Source of the DNA: Azospirillum sp. TSH58
GTDB taxonomy: Bacteria; Pseudomonadota; Alphaproteobacteria; Azospirillales; Azospirillaceae
Assembly: GCF_003119115.1 (NCBI RefSeq)
Contig: NZ_CP022366.1
Location: 405,001 to 469,000 of the forward strand
Length of the DNA stretch: 64,000 nt
Reading direction: 5' to 3'
Shown: piece after piece, positions 25,026 through 33,955 of the stretch
Numbering within the stretch: position 1 is the stretch's first letter
How the letters are laid out: every line of letters starts with the position of its first letter
Notes under the pieces: generated by a model
What the model was told of the DNA's origin: nothing
What the model saw: only the letters and a program-made list of their open reading frames with translations
The model's database searches: none
Made by a program: the position numbers and the translations under genes

Positions 25026-26279
25026 TCAGGCCTTCGCTTCCGCCGCCAGGGCGGGGGCGGGCTTCTCGGCGATCGGCCAGTTGACCACCGCGGCGGCCAG
25101 GGCCAGGGCCACGCTGGCCCACCACACCACGTCGTAGGAGCCGACGCGCTCGTACAGCACGCCGCCCAGCCACACGCCGAGGAATCCGCCCACCTGATGG
25201 CTGAGGAAGGCGAAGCCGTAGAGCATGCCGAGATAGCGCGTGCCGAACATCAGGACGACGAGGCCGGAGGTCGGCGGCACGGTGGACAGCCAGAGCAGGC
25301 CCATCGCCGCGGCGTAGAGGATCACCGAAACCGGGGTGACCGGCAGCAGGATGAAAATCGCCGTGACCAGGCCGCGCAGCGTGTAATTGGCGCAGAGCAG
25401 CAGGCGTTTGCTCATCTTGCCGCCCAGCACGCCCGACATGTAGGAGCCGACCACGTTGAACAGCCCGATCAGCGCCATTGCCCAGGAGGCGAGGCCGGGG
25501 CTGATGCCGGCGGCGGTCAGGTAGGGCGGCAGGTGCGTGGTGATGAAGGCGAGTTGGAAGCCGCAGACGAAGAAGCCGGTGACGAGAAGCACGTAGCTGC
25601 GGTGCTTGAAGGCCTGCCGGATCGTCGCGGCGAAGCCGATGTCGGCGCCGGTGACCGCCTGCGCGCTCTTCCCCCCGCCCGCCCCGGCGAAGGAGGAGGC
25701 GAGCACCGGGATCATCATCATCGAGGCGCCGAACAGGATCAGCGCCGTCTGCCAGCCATAGGCGGCGATGAAGGCCTGGCCGGTGGGGGCGAACAGGAAC
25801 TGGCCCATCGAGCCGGCGGCGGTGGCCACGCCCATCGACCAGCTCCGCTTCTCCGGCGGGACGATGCGGCTGAAGCCGGCGATGACGATGCCGAAGGACG
25901 CCCCGGCCAGACCCAGACCGATCAGCAGGCCGGAGCTGAGATGCAGCATCAGCGGCGTGTCGGCGTAGGGCATCAGCGCCAGCCCCAGCGCGTAGAGAAT
26001 CCCGCTGATCCCCAGGACCAGCGCCGGGCCGTAGCGGTCGCACAGCGCGCCGGCGAAGGGGGTGCCGATGCCCCAGACCAGATTCTGGATGGCGATCGAC
26101 AGGGCGAAGACGTCGCGGCCCCAGCCGTGCGCCTCCGACAGGGGGGCGGTGAACAGGCCCATGCTGGACCGCGGGCCGAACGCCAGCATGGCGATCAGGC
26201 AGCCGCAGGCGATGACGAATCCCGGCGTCCGCCAGGAGCGGGGCGAAGGCGCCCCGCCCGCCCGGTTGCTGGTGTCCAA
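25026..26279 (-). CDS. MFS transporter (monocarboxylate/oxalate-formate antiporter-like family)
   Basis: 417 residues with twelve membrane segments. The loop 2-3 signature GALCDRYGPALVLG is the major-facilitator motif A variant, and the N-terminal block SSMGLFTAPLSEAHGW and MSKRLLLC loop fit the MCT/OFA branch used for small carboxylates. The substrate is unknown; oxalate is possible but the oxalate genes lie 20 kb away. It starts with TTG 26279 after GGGAGGATAAAC. Downstream of a LysR gene on the same strand and coupled to the small membrane protein. Confidence 0.8.
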   Translation of the reverse strand: MDTSNRAGGAPSPRSWRTPGFVIACGCLIAMLAFGPRSSMGLFTAPLSEAHGWGRDVFALSIAIQNLVWGIGTPFAGALCDRYGPALVLGISGILYALGLALMPYADTPLMLHLSSGLLIGLGLAGASFGIVIAGFSRIVPPEKRSWSMGVATAAGSMGQFLFAPTGQAFIAAYGWQTALILFGASMMMIPVLASSFAGAGGGKSAQAVTGADIGFAATIRQAFKHRSYVLLVTGFFVCGFQLAFITTHLPPYLTAAGISPGLASWAMALIGLFNVVGSYMSGVLGGKMSKRLLLCANYTLRGLVTAIFILLPVTPVSVILYAAAMGLLWLSTVPPTSGLVVLMFGTRYLGMLYGFAFLSHQVGGFLGVWLGGVLYERVGSYDVVWWASVALALAAAVVNWPIAEKPAPALAAEAKA

Positions 26280-26395
26280 GTTTATCCTCCCTCGGCGCGG
26301 GCTGTGGCCGGTGCGGCAACGCTGGCCCGCGTCTTTTCAGGGTCACACGATAAGCGCAGCCCGGACGTGCATCAAATTCACAATGGGAAAGAAGG

Positions 26396-27331
26396 TTATT
26401 CGGCCGCGGAATGGCAGGGCAGCGGCAGGGGCGCCTCGTCCGCCGGGGGCAGCAGGTCCAGCAGGCTGTCCTCCAGCACGTCGAAGACGGGGCCGATGCG
26501 CCCGGTGAAGCGGCCGCGCAGCAGCCACACCGCGACGGTCAGCGCGAAGTCCGGCGTCTCCAGCGGCCGCACCTGCGCGGCGTGCAGGGTCGGGGCGATC
26601 AGCCGCAGCGGGGCCAGCCCGAATCCGACGCCGCGGGCGACCAGCGACAGCAGCAGCGACTGGTCGAACCCCTCCACCGTGACGTTCAGCGCCGGCCCGT
26701 GCTGCGCCATCGCGCGGCCCATGGCGGTCCGGTACTGGCAGCCCTCGGGCTGGAGCACCCAGCCCACCGCGTTCATCGCCGGCAGGGTCCAGTCCCGCTG
26801 CCCGGCCAGTTCGGCGGAGGCGACGATCCGCACCGGCTCGCGCGAGATGCAGACGGCGTCCAGGTCGTCGGGCGGCGTCTGGGCGTCGTGGGTCAGCACC
26901 AGCGCGCCGTCCAGCGTGCCGTTGCGCACCTGCTCGACCAGCGGCGTGCTCCAGTCCGAATGCAGGCGCACGGTCAGGCCGGGGAAGGCGGCGCGCAGCC
27001 GGTCCAGCGGATGGTGCGCGGCGATGGCGGTCAGCACGTGGGCCACCCCCAGCCGCAGCAGCCCCTGGGGCTGGGCGGCCCCGGCGAAGGCGTCCGACAG
27101 CTCATCCGCCGCCTTCAGCACCCGGTGCGCGTGGGCCAGCGCCATCTCGCCGTCGCGGGTCAGGGCCAGCGGCTTGGTCTGGCGATCGAACAGCGGCACG
27201 CCAAGCTCCGCCTCCAGCCGCTGGATCAGGCGCGAGACGGCGGACTGGGTCAGCCCCAGCCGGTGCGCGGCCTCCTGCACCGACTGGGCCTCGGCCACGG
27301 CGACGAAGGTGCGGATCTCGTTGAGCTTCAT
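26396..27331 (-). CDS. LysR-family transcriptional regulator
   Basis: 311 residues. The N-terminal winged helix MKLNEIRTFVAVAEAQSVQEAAHRL...QSAVSRLIQRLE is standard, followed by a periplasmic-binding-protein-like effector domain (about 90-295). It probably controls the MFS gene 116 bases downstream, whose transcript may read from its own promoter in the gap at 26280-26395. Divergent from the Nudix gene. Confidence 0.88.
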   Translation of the reverse strand: MKLNEIRTFVAVAEAQSVQEAAHRLGLTQSAVSRLIQRLEAELGVPLFDRQTKPLALTRDGEMALAHAHRVLKAADELSDAFAGAAQPQGLLRLGVAHVLTAIAAHHPLDRLRAAFPGLTVRLHSDWSTPLVEQVRNGTLDGALVLTHDAQTPPDDLDAVCISREPVRIVASAELAGQRDWTLPAMNAVGWVLQPEGCQYRTAMGRAMAQHGPALNVTVEGFDQSLLLSLVARGVGFGLAPLRLIAPTLHAAQVRPLETPDFALTVAVWLLRGRFTGRIGPVFDVLEDSLLDLLPPADEAPLPLPCHSAAE

Positions 27332-27443
27332 GGCGGTGTCCGGGGCTCGGTGTCCAGGGTGGCGGGGGCGGTCGGCTTCTTGGCCACTGGTATCCGACTG
27401 TCCGCCTGGGTTAGCGTCGGGTCAAGCGCAACGAGGAGCAGCC

Positions 27444-27905
27444 ATGTCCACCACACCCCCCGCCGACCGTTCCGGCCGCGAATACCCCGACCGTCCCTGG
27501 GTGGGGGTGGGCGCCGTGGTGTGGCGCGGCGACCGGGTTCTGCTGATCCGCCGGGGCCGTCCGCCGCGGATGGGGCAATGGAGCCTGCCCGGCGGCGCCC
27601 AGTCGGTGGGCGAGACGGTGTTCGAAACGGCGGTGCGCGAGGTGCTGGAGGAGACCGGCCTGCACGTCGTGCCGACGGAGGTGGTCACGGTGGTCGACGC
27701 CATGACCCTCGACGACACGGGGGCCGTCCACTACCACTACACCATCGTCGAGGTGGCGGCGGAGAGCCCGGAGGGCGAGGCGGTCTGCGCCGACGACGCC
27801 CTTGAGGCGCGCTGGGCCACCATCGACGAGGCCGCGGAACTGACCGAATGGGACGAGACGGAGCGGGTCATCCGCCTGTCGGCGTCGCGGCGAGCCGCCG
27901 GATGA
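27444..27905 (+). CDS. Nudix hydrolase
   Basis: 153 residues. The Nudix box is complete: G-x5-E-x7-REVLEETGL within GAQSVGETVFETAVREVLEE. The preceding VGVGAVVWRGDRVLLIRRG and PRMGQWSLPGG are typical of ADP-ribose/NADH-pyrophosphatase-like members. Substrate not predictable. ATG 27444 follows GAGGAGC. Its 3' end overlaps the 3' end of the convergent EAL gene by 38 bases. Confidence 0.9.
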   Translation: MSTTPPADRSGREYPDRPWVGVGAVVWRGDRVLLIRRGRPPRMGQWSLPGGAQSVGETVFETAVREVLEETGLHVVPTEVVTVVDAMTLDDTGAVHYHYTIVEVAAESPEGEAVCADDALEARWATIDEAAELTEWDETERVIRLSASRRAAG

Positions 27906-28689
27906 AGTCCGGGACCTGCTCCGTGTCCAGGGGTCTGGCCAGCAGATAGCCCTGGATGCGGTCGCAGCGGTAGGCGCGCAGGTAGAGTAGCTCCTCGTTG
28001 GTCTCCACCCCCTCGGCGATCGCCTGCATCCCCAGCGCGTGGGCGAGGTCGATGATCGCGCGCACGATGGCGGCGGCGTCGCGGTCCTGCACCATCGCCT
28101 GGGTGAAGTGCTTGTCGATCTTCAGCGCCTCCACCGGGACGCGGCGCAGCAGGGACAGCGAGGAGTAGCCCGTCCCGAAATCGTCCAGCACCAGCCGCAC
28201 CCCGGCGCCGCGCAGCTGCGTCAGCACCTCGCGCGAGGACTCGCTGTGTTCGAACAGGGCGGTTTCGGTCAGTTCCAGCTTCAGGTTGGCGGCGGGCAGG
28301 CCGGTTTCGGCGAGGATGCCCAGAACGGTGCGGGCGAAGCCGGGGTCCTGCAGCTGCCGCGCCGACAGGTTGACGGCCACCGGCACGTCGGCGACGCCGT
28401 TCTGCATCCAGCCCGCCGCGGTCTCGCAGGCGCGGCGCACCGTCCATTCGCCCAGGATGTTGATGGCGTCGCTGGTTTCCGCCATGGGGATGAAGACGTC
28501 GGGCGGGATCACCGTGCCGTCGTCGAGCCGCCAGCGCGACAACGCCTCGAACCCGGTCAGCCGCCCGCTCTGGGTGTCGGCCTGCGGCTGGAAGGCGAGG
28601 CGCAGTTCGCCGTGCCGGATGGCGTCGCGCACGCGGTCGGAGAAGGTGCCGGGACCCGGCGCGATGGTCGCGTTCTGGTTCACCGCCAT
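27868..28689 (-). CDS. Stand-alone EAL-domain cyclic-di-GMP phosphodiesterase
   Basis: 273 residues, a single EAL domain with no sensor. All catalytic signatures are intact: the EAL glutamate at residue 48 (FEALSRW), ELTETAL, VLDDFGTGYSSL, KIDKHFTQ and AEGVET. It should hydrolyse c-di-GMP to pGpG and lower biofilm or raise motility. ATG 28689 follows GGAGGGGAC. Overlaps the Nudix gene tail to tail. Confidence 0.9.
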   Translation of the reverse strand: MAVNQNATIAPGPGTFSDRVRDAIRHGELRLAFQPQADTQSGRLTGFEALSRWRLDDGTVIPPDVFIPMAETSDAINILGEWTVRRACETAAGWMQNGVADVPVAVNLSARQLQDPGFARTVLGILAETGLPAANLKLELTETALFEHSESSREVLTQLRGAGVRLVLDDFGTGYSSLSLLRRVPVEALKIDKHFTQAMVQDRDAAAIVRAIIDLAHALGMQAIAEGVETNEELLYLRAYRCDRIQGYLLARPLDTEQVPDFIRRLAATPTGG

Positions 28690-28890
28690 GTCCCCTCCGG
28701 TCCAGCCCTCGGTTGTCGCCCATTCCAGTGGACTTAACAGCCGAAGCGAGGCTTGTTAACCATATCTCAGGGGTATTTAAGCGGTTTTTCCAGTTTTACG
28801 AAAGAGTTAACGGATTTCTCGACGGTGATAAGATTGGGAGGCGTTAACCCCTTCCCCCTTGGGCAGGAGAAGGGGTTGACGGAATTCCAA

Positions 28891-29991
28891 TCAGACGTTG
28901 AAGCGGAAATGGAAGATGTCGCCATCGTTGACGACGTATTCCTTGCCTTCCTGGCGCATCTTGCCGTTGTCCTTGGCGCCCTGCTCGCCGCCCAGCGTGA
29001 CGTAGCTGTCGAAGTCGATGGTCTCGGCCCGGATGAAGCCGCGCTCGAAATCGGTGTGGATGACGCCCGCCGCTTCCGGGGCCTTGGCGCCGCGGCGCAC
29101 GGTCCAGGCGCGGGCCTCCTTCGGGCCGACGGTGAAGAAGGTGATGAGGTCGAGAAGCTGGAAGCCGGCGCGGATCAGCCTGTTGAGGCCGGTTTCCTCC
29201 AACCCGAGGGATTCCAGGAACTCCTGCTTCTCGGCGGCGTCGGAGAGCTGGGCGACCTCCGCCTCGATGGCGGCGGAGATGACGACCATGCCGGCGTTCT
29301 CGGCCTTGGCCTTCTCGGCGACCTTAACGGTCAGGCTGTTGCCGGTGGCCGCGGAGGCCTCCTCGACGTTGCAGACATAGAGGACGGGCTTGGCGGTCAG
29401 CAGCATGAACTGCTTGAAGACCGGCTTCTCCTCCTCGCTGACCTCGACGACGCGGGCCGGCTTGCCGTCCTGGAGGACCTTCAGCGCGCGCTCCATCAGA
29501 TCGGCCTTGATCTTGGAGTCCTTGTCGCCGCCCTTGGCCTTCTTCTGGAGGCTGGTGAGCTGGCGCTCCAGGCTCTCCATGTCGGCGAGCATCAGCTCCG
29601 TCTCGACCACCTCGGCGTCGCGCAGGGGATCGACGTTGCCTTCCACATGGGTGACGTCGTCGTCCTCGAAGCAGCGCAGGACGTGGACGATGGCGTCCAC
29701 CTCGCGGATGTTGGCGAGGAACTGGTTGCCCAGCCCCTCACCCTTCGAGGCGCCGCGGATCAGGCCGGCGATGTCGACGAATTCGAGCTGGGTCGGGATG
29801 ATCTTCTGCGACTTGGCGATGGCCGCCAGCTTGTCCAGCCGCGGGTCGGGCACGCCGACGCGGCCGACGTTCGGCTCCTTGGTGCAGAAGGGGAAGTTCG
29901 CCGCCTCGGCCGCCTGGGTGGCGGTCAGCGCGTTGAACAGGGTCGACTTGCCGACGTTCGGCAGGCCGACGATGCCGCAATTGAAGCCCAT
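28891..29991 (-). CDS. ychF: Redox-regulated ATPase/GTPase YchF (OLA1-type)
   Basis: 366 residues, near the E. coli YchF length of 363. P-loop GLPNVGKSTLFNALT, the conserved NFPFCTKEPNVGRV, DIAGLIRGASKGEGLGNQFL (switch/Walker B) and the C-terminal TGS domain ending GDIFHFRFNV. An Obg-family ATPase that associates with ribosomes and stress responses. A hairpin AACCCCTTC / GAAGGGGTT (28846-28877) follows the stop without a clear U-run. Confidence 0.95.
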   Translation of the reverse strand: MGFNCGIVGLPNVGKSTLFNALTATQAAEAANFPFCTKEPNVGRVGVPDPRLDKLAAIAKSQKIIPTQLEFVDIAGLIRGASKGEGLGNQFLANIREVDAIVHVLRCFEDDDVTHVEGNVDPLRDAEVVETELMLADMESLERQLTSLQKKAKGGDKDSKIKADLMERALKVLQDGKPARVVEVSEEEKPVFKQFMLLTAKPVLYVCNVEEASAATGNSLTVKVAEKAKAENAGMVVISAAIEAEVAQLSDAAEKQEFLESLGLEETGLNRLIRAGFQLLDLITFFTVGPKEARAWTVRRGAKAPEAAGVIHTDFERGFIRAETIDFDSYVTLGGEQGAKDNGKMRQEGKEYVVNDGDIFHFRFNV

Positions 29992-30109
29992 GGGGGTGCT
30001 CGCCGTCGGAAATCTCGGGAATTGGGGCGCTTTATCCTACGTGGAGCCGCAAAGCGCAAACGGGAAGTGGGGGTGGGCAGGGTTGACCGCCGCTTCCGGC
30101 ACGCGGGAG

Positions 30110-30922
30110 TCACCGCGGCCGGAACAGGAAGGGCACGGAAAACACGCGGTCCTCCGCCGTCAGGCCGGGCGGCGGGGTGGGGAAGGGGGAGGCCTTGCGC
30201 ACCGCCGCCAAGGCCGCCCGGTCCAGCGCCGTGTCGCCGCTCGACGTGAGGATGGAGGCGTCGAGCACCTCGCCCGCAGCACCGAGGGTCAGCTTGACGG
30301 TGGCCTGCCCGCCGCCGACCACCTTCTCCGGCTTGTGCCGCCCGATCCAGGCCCAGACCTGCGCCCCGTAGTCCACCATCGCGCCCCGGCCGGCCGAGAC
30401 CGGCTCGACCGCAGCGGCGGAGGCGTGGCCGGTTCCGGTTTCAGCGGACGGCGTCGGGGAGGGGTTCGGAACGGGGGCCGCCTGCGGTTTCGGCGCCGCC
30501 TTGACGGACGGCTTCGGGGCCGGCTTCGGCAGCGGTTTGGGTGGCGGAGGAGGGGGCGGCTCCGGCGCGGGTTCCGGGGCCGGCTCCGCCACCGGGGGCA
30601 CCGGTTCGGGCGCCACGTCCGGCTCGGGTTCCGTGGCCGGTTCCGGCACAGGGTCCTGTTGCGGTTCGCTCTCCGGTTCGGTGGCCGCTGCCGGCGGCGG
30701 GCCGCTGTCCGCCTCGGAGGCCACCAGCATCACCTCGATCACCGGCGTTATGGTGTCGTTCAGGCTGACGGCGCCGGTCTCCTCCGTGACCGTGCCGGGG
30801 GCCGCGCCGGCGGCAGACAAAAGGACGGCCAGGACGCCGGCGTGCAGCGTCCCGGACAGGGCGAGCGCCCCCAGTGGCCGGCGGGCCGGCTGGGGGCGCT
30901 CATGCAGGCGGATCGCGCGCAA
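30110..30922 (-). CDS. TonB-like energy transducer
   Basis: 270 residues. One N-terminal membrane segment (LGALALSGTLHAGVLAVLLS), a long Pro/Glu then Pro/Lys-rich periplasmic spacer (about 75-160), and a C-terminal TonB domain (about 180-265: GQATVKLTLGAAGEVLDASI, LDRAALAAVRKASPFP). It passes proton-motive energy to TonB-dependent receptors; being 29 bases downstream of one in the same direction, it probably serves that receptor. No exbB or exbD adjoins. The start is a TTG at 30922. Confidence 0.85.
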   Translation of the reverse strand: MRAIRLHERPQPARRPLGALALSGTLHAGVLAVLLSAAGAAPGTVTEETGAVSLNDTITPVIEVMLVASEADSGPPPAAATEPESEPQQDPVPEPATEPEPDVAPEPVPPVAEPAPEPAPEPPPPPPPKPLPKPAPKPSVKAAPKPQAAPVPNPSPTPSAETGTGHASAAAVEPVSAGRGAMVDYGAQVWAWIGRHKPEKVVGGGQATVKLTLGAAGEVLDASILTSSGDTALDRAALAAVRKASPFPTPPPGLTAEDRVFSVPFLFRPR

Positions 30923-30951
30923 GGCGGGGGTGCCTCGTCAACCGCCCTCCA

Positions 30952-33198
30952 TCAGAAGGCCATGGTCAGGCCGAGGTTGAAGGACCGCCCCATCCCGGCC
31001 AGGGCGCCGATCGGCTGGCGGTTGCCGCTGGCGCGGAAGTCGCCGTAATCGACGCCGCCCAGCGGCAGGTAATAGTGGGCGTCGAACAGGTTCTCGATCC
31101 CGACGTCGGCCCGCAGATTGCCCCAGACGTAGCTGGTGCGCAGGTTGACCAGGGCGTAGCTGGGAGTTTCCGGCTCGTTCCGCCCGGAATCGACCAGGAA
31201 CTTGCGCCCGACCATCTGGAACTCCAGGACGCTGCTCCAGTCGCCCAGCCGGTGGCCCAGGTCGATCGTCCCGTTCAGCGGCATGATGTGGTAGAGGTCG
31301 CGCCCGGTGTCGAGGTTGCGGCCGCGGACGTAGCTGACCACGGCGCCCACCGTGAACTCGCCCAGCCGCTCGTCCTGGTGGACGATGCTGCGGCCCTCGG
31401 CGTTGATGCCGTACAGCTCCGCCGCGTGGTTGGCGAAGCGCAGCTGGACGAAGCCGTTCGACAGGGTGCCGATGCGGTCGGCGTCGATGAAATTCTCGAC
31501 GTGCGAATAATAGGGCGTGACCTTCACCGACCAGCGCTTGGCCTCGGCGTCCTGCCAGGCGGCGGTGGCGCCGACCGTGTAGGCGGTTTCCGGCTTGAGA
31601 TCCGGGTTGCCGACATAGCCGTTGGCGTCGCCGTACCAGCCGATCATGGTGGAGGACATGCCCCCGGTGCCCCAGGCGAACCGCTCATAGAGGTTGGGCG
31701 AGCGGGTCTTGCGGGCGAAGCCCAGCTCGTAGCGTTCCGACGCGGAGGGCGCGAAGCGGAGCAGCGCCGTGGCGTCCATGTTCACGTCGGTCTTGGAGCG
31801 GTCGCGCCGGTTGAAGGCCGCGGCGGCCGGCGCGTCCGGGTTCGCTATCCCCATCCCCATCCCCATCATGCCCATGCTGATCGGGTTGGCCCAGGAGTAG
31901 GGCTGGACCGGCCCGTTGTCCATCCACACCACGTCGTTGCGCACGCCGAGCAGCGAGGTCCAGGCCGGGGTCCAGCGCTTCTCCCACTCCGCGAAGGTGC
32001 CCAGACGGTCGCGGCGGGCGTCGTTCAGGTTCACGAAGGTCAGCGGCGACATCATCGCCGCCCCGGCGACCGGCGGCCACCAGTCGTCGATGCGGTAGCG
32101 GACCAGCTCGTTGCCGACGCGCAGCGTGTCCTGCGCCGACAGCGGCACCTCGGCCGAGACGGCGTAGCCCATCTCGTGCGACTCCGTGTTCATCGGCATG
32201 CCGCCGCGGTCGGCGCCGCCCTTGTCGTGCAGGAAGTTCATGGCATGGACGGTGCGCTGCCAGAAGGCCCGGCCGTACAGCGTGCCCCAGTCGAATTCAC
32301 CCTTGTAACGGCCGTTCAGGGTGGTGCCGCGGTTCAGCGTCATGTCCATGCGCTGGTTCGCGAAGCCGGAATAGGGCGAATACTGGTAGCCGCCGGACAG
32401 GGTGATCTCGTGCCCGTCCTTGCGCGCGCTGGCCGACAGCGCGTGGTTCTGCACGTTGTAGAGGGTGGAGCGGACCTTGTCCCCGTCGCCGTCCTTGTAG
32501 TCGTCCGCCCGGCTCCAGGCGCCGGAGTAGCGCAGGCTGAACCGCTCGGTCGCCGCGGTGGCGGTGCCGGACAGGGTGGTGCCGTTGCCGTTCGACCGGT
32601 AGACGGTGGACAGGCTGCCCTCGCCGTGGAGGGGCTCGCCGGGCTGGGCGTAGACGGCGGGCTTGCCGGTCACCGACACGGTTCCGGCGATGCTGTCGCC
32701 GCCCTTGCTGACCGGCGTGACGCCGGCGATGGCCTCGATCGCGCCGATGACCGAGGGGTCGGCGTAGGACAGCGGCGCGTTCATGTGGTTGGCGCAGGCG
32801 GCGGTCATCGGCATGCCGTCGACCTGCACGCGCACGCGGTCGTCGGCCAGACCGTTCAGGGCCGGCAGGCTGGAGAAGCCGCCCGCGCTGTAGAGCGACA
32901 CACCCGGCAGGCTGCGCAGCAGCGCCGCGGCGTCCGCGCTGGCGAGGCGGCGGCCGGCGATCTCGGCGGCGTCCAGCGTGCCGGTGCCGAGCGGCCGGAG
33001 CAGGCCGGTCTCCGGCGCTGTGGCGACTGGTGCGGTTTCCGTCTCGACCGGGACGGCGGGCAGGGCCAGCGGTGTCTGGGCCGCCGCCGTCACGCCGAGA
33101 GCGGCGAGGACCGCCGTCAGAAGGGCGGTGGAGGCGAGAAGGCGCTTGGACAAACGGGGGGCGTTCGCCGCGGACGTGGCGGCGGAAAGACGAATCAT
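30952..33198 (-). CDS. TonB-dependent copper-type outer-membrane receptor (OprC/NosA-like)
   Basis: 748 residues: signal peptide (cleaved near VTAAAQ), plug domain (about 55-165), beta-barrel ending in the aromatic NLGLTMAF. The plug segment ACANHMNAPLSYADPSV and GVTPVSKGGDSIAGTV are typical of OprC/NosA copper receptors. A Met-rich loop (ISMGMMGMGMGIA) near residue 450 and other Met/His positions fit copper binding. Probably imports copper for respiratory enzymes; dependent on TonB encoded immediately downstream. Confidence 0.85.
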   Translation of the reverse strand: MIRLSAATSAANAPRLSKRLLASTALLTAVLAALGVTAAAQTPLALPAVPVETETAPVATAPETGLLRPLGTGTLDAAEIAGRRLASADAAALLRSLPGVSLYSAGGFSSLPALNGLADDRVRVQVDGMPMTAACANHMNAPLSYADPSVIGAIEAIAGVTPVSKGGDSIAGTVSVTGKPAVYAQPGEPLHGEGSLSTVYRSNGNGTTLSGTATAATERFSLRYSGAWSRADDYKDGDGDKVRSTLYNVQNHALSASARKDGHEITLSGGYQYSPYSGFANQRMDMTLNRGTTLNGRYKGEFDWGTLYGRAFWQRTVHAMNFLHDKGGADRGGMPMNTESHEMGYAVSAEVPLSAQDTLRVGNELVRYRIDDWWPPVAGAAMMSPLTFVNLNDARRDRLGTFAEWEKRWTPAWTSLLGVRNDVVWMDNGPVQPYSWANPISMGMMGMGMGIANPDAPAAAAFNRRDRSKTDVNMDATALLRFAPSASERYELGFARKTRSPNLYERFAWGTGGMSSTMIGWYGDANGYVGNPDLKPETAYTVGATAAWQDAEAKRWSVKVTPYYSHVENFIDADRIGTLSNGFVQLRFANHAAELYGINAEGRSIVHQDERLGEFTVGAVVSYVRGRNLDTGRDLYHIMPLNGTIDLGHRLGDWSSVLEFQMVGRKFLVDSGRNEPETPSYALVNLRTSYVWGNLRADVGIENLFDAHYYLPLGGVDYGDFRASGNRQPIGALAGMGRSFNLGLTMAF

Positions 33199-33413
33199 GG
33201 CGGCGCTCGTTCTCGAAGGGGACGAGTGGAGGTCGGCGCAGCCTCGCCGCCCCGCCCGGTCGTCGATCCGCGCGACGATCGGCGCAAGGGATCGGGACCG
33301 GCGGGGGACGGTGCGGAGGCTGGCGTAGGGGATGGGGTGGGCAAGGCCGGGCAGGCCGCGCCGCTGGGCTCAACAGCCGGGTGCGGCGACCACAAGGCGT
33401 TTGCCGGGGACGG

Positions 33414-33845
33414 TCAGACGAGGGCCGGGGGCGCTCGGGCCTTCAGCCGCGACAGGAACCAGCCGGCGGCGATGTGCTGGCCGGGCAACCCGATGGAGCT
33501 GTGGGCAACGACGGAGACCGGGAGCACCACGGTCAGAAGCGGCGGCGGCGCGGTGAGACCGACGACCAGCCCGCAGACCGGGCAATCCTCGCCCATGGAC
33601 AGCGTGGGCTTGCCGTCCGGGACCAGGGAATCGGGGGGCGGGCCGTCGGGGAGGGCGATGGAGGCCATGCCCTGCGGCGTGCAGATCATCACCGTTTCGC
33701 CGGTCGCGGCGTTGGCCACCGGAACCAGGAAGGCCCAGCCGAGAAGCTGCAGAAGCAAGGCCATGCCGCCCGCCATCACGGCGGCGCGGCCCAGCCTGCG
33801 TCCGATGCTCCGAAACCCGGCCGGCATATCCCGGTTCTTCCCCAT
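33414..33845 (-). CDS. DUF2946-like membrane-anchored protein, CPxC motif
   Basis: 143 residues with one N-terminal membrane or signal segment (about 20-46), a cysteine pair CPVCG, an earlier Cys in MICTPQGM, and a second hydrophobic stretch. This is the layout of DUF2946 proteins, which are usually linked to copper genes. First gene of a minus-strand set with the copper-type receptor and TonB; the 215 bases between it and the receptor contain no gene. The cysteine set suggests metal binding, inferred only. Confidence 0.6.
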   Translation of the reverse strand: MGKNRDMPAGFRSIGRRLGRAAVMAGGMALLLQLLGWAFLVPVANAATGETVMICTPQGMASIALPDGPPPDSLVPDGKPTLSMGEDCPVCGLVVGLTAPPPLLTVVLPVSVVAHSSIGLPGQHIAAGWFLSRLKARAPPALV

Positions 33846-33955
33846 TTTGGATAGGGAATTAAGCTAGACGGGCTAGGCCGAATGCACAAGCGCGCAATGG
33901 CCGCAGTCCCGTCCCAGCGCGCGCCCGCCTCTCGCCCTTGAGGGACCGGCGCTCC

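Noticed and set aside
25026..26279. Calling the MFS protein the oxalate/formate antiporter OxlT
   Set aside because: Family resemblance is to the wider carboxylate branch, the gene lies 20 kb from the oxalate cluster and lacks the shared oxalate operator.
25197..27443. Long plus-strand frame running into the Nudix gene
   Set aside because: It is antisense to the MFS and LysR genes; the Nudix protein starts at 27444 behind GAGGAGC.
33199..33413. Possible riboswitch or gene between the copper receptor and the DUF2946-like gene
   Set aside because: No conserved B12, TPP or other riboswitch blocks and no frame with a plausible start.
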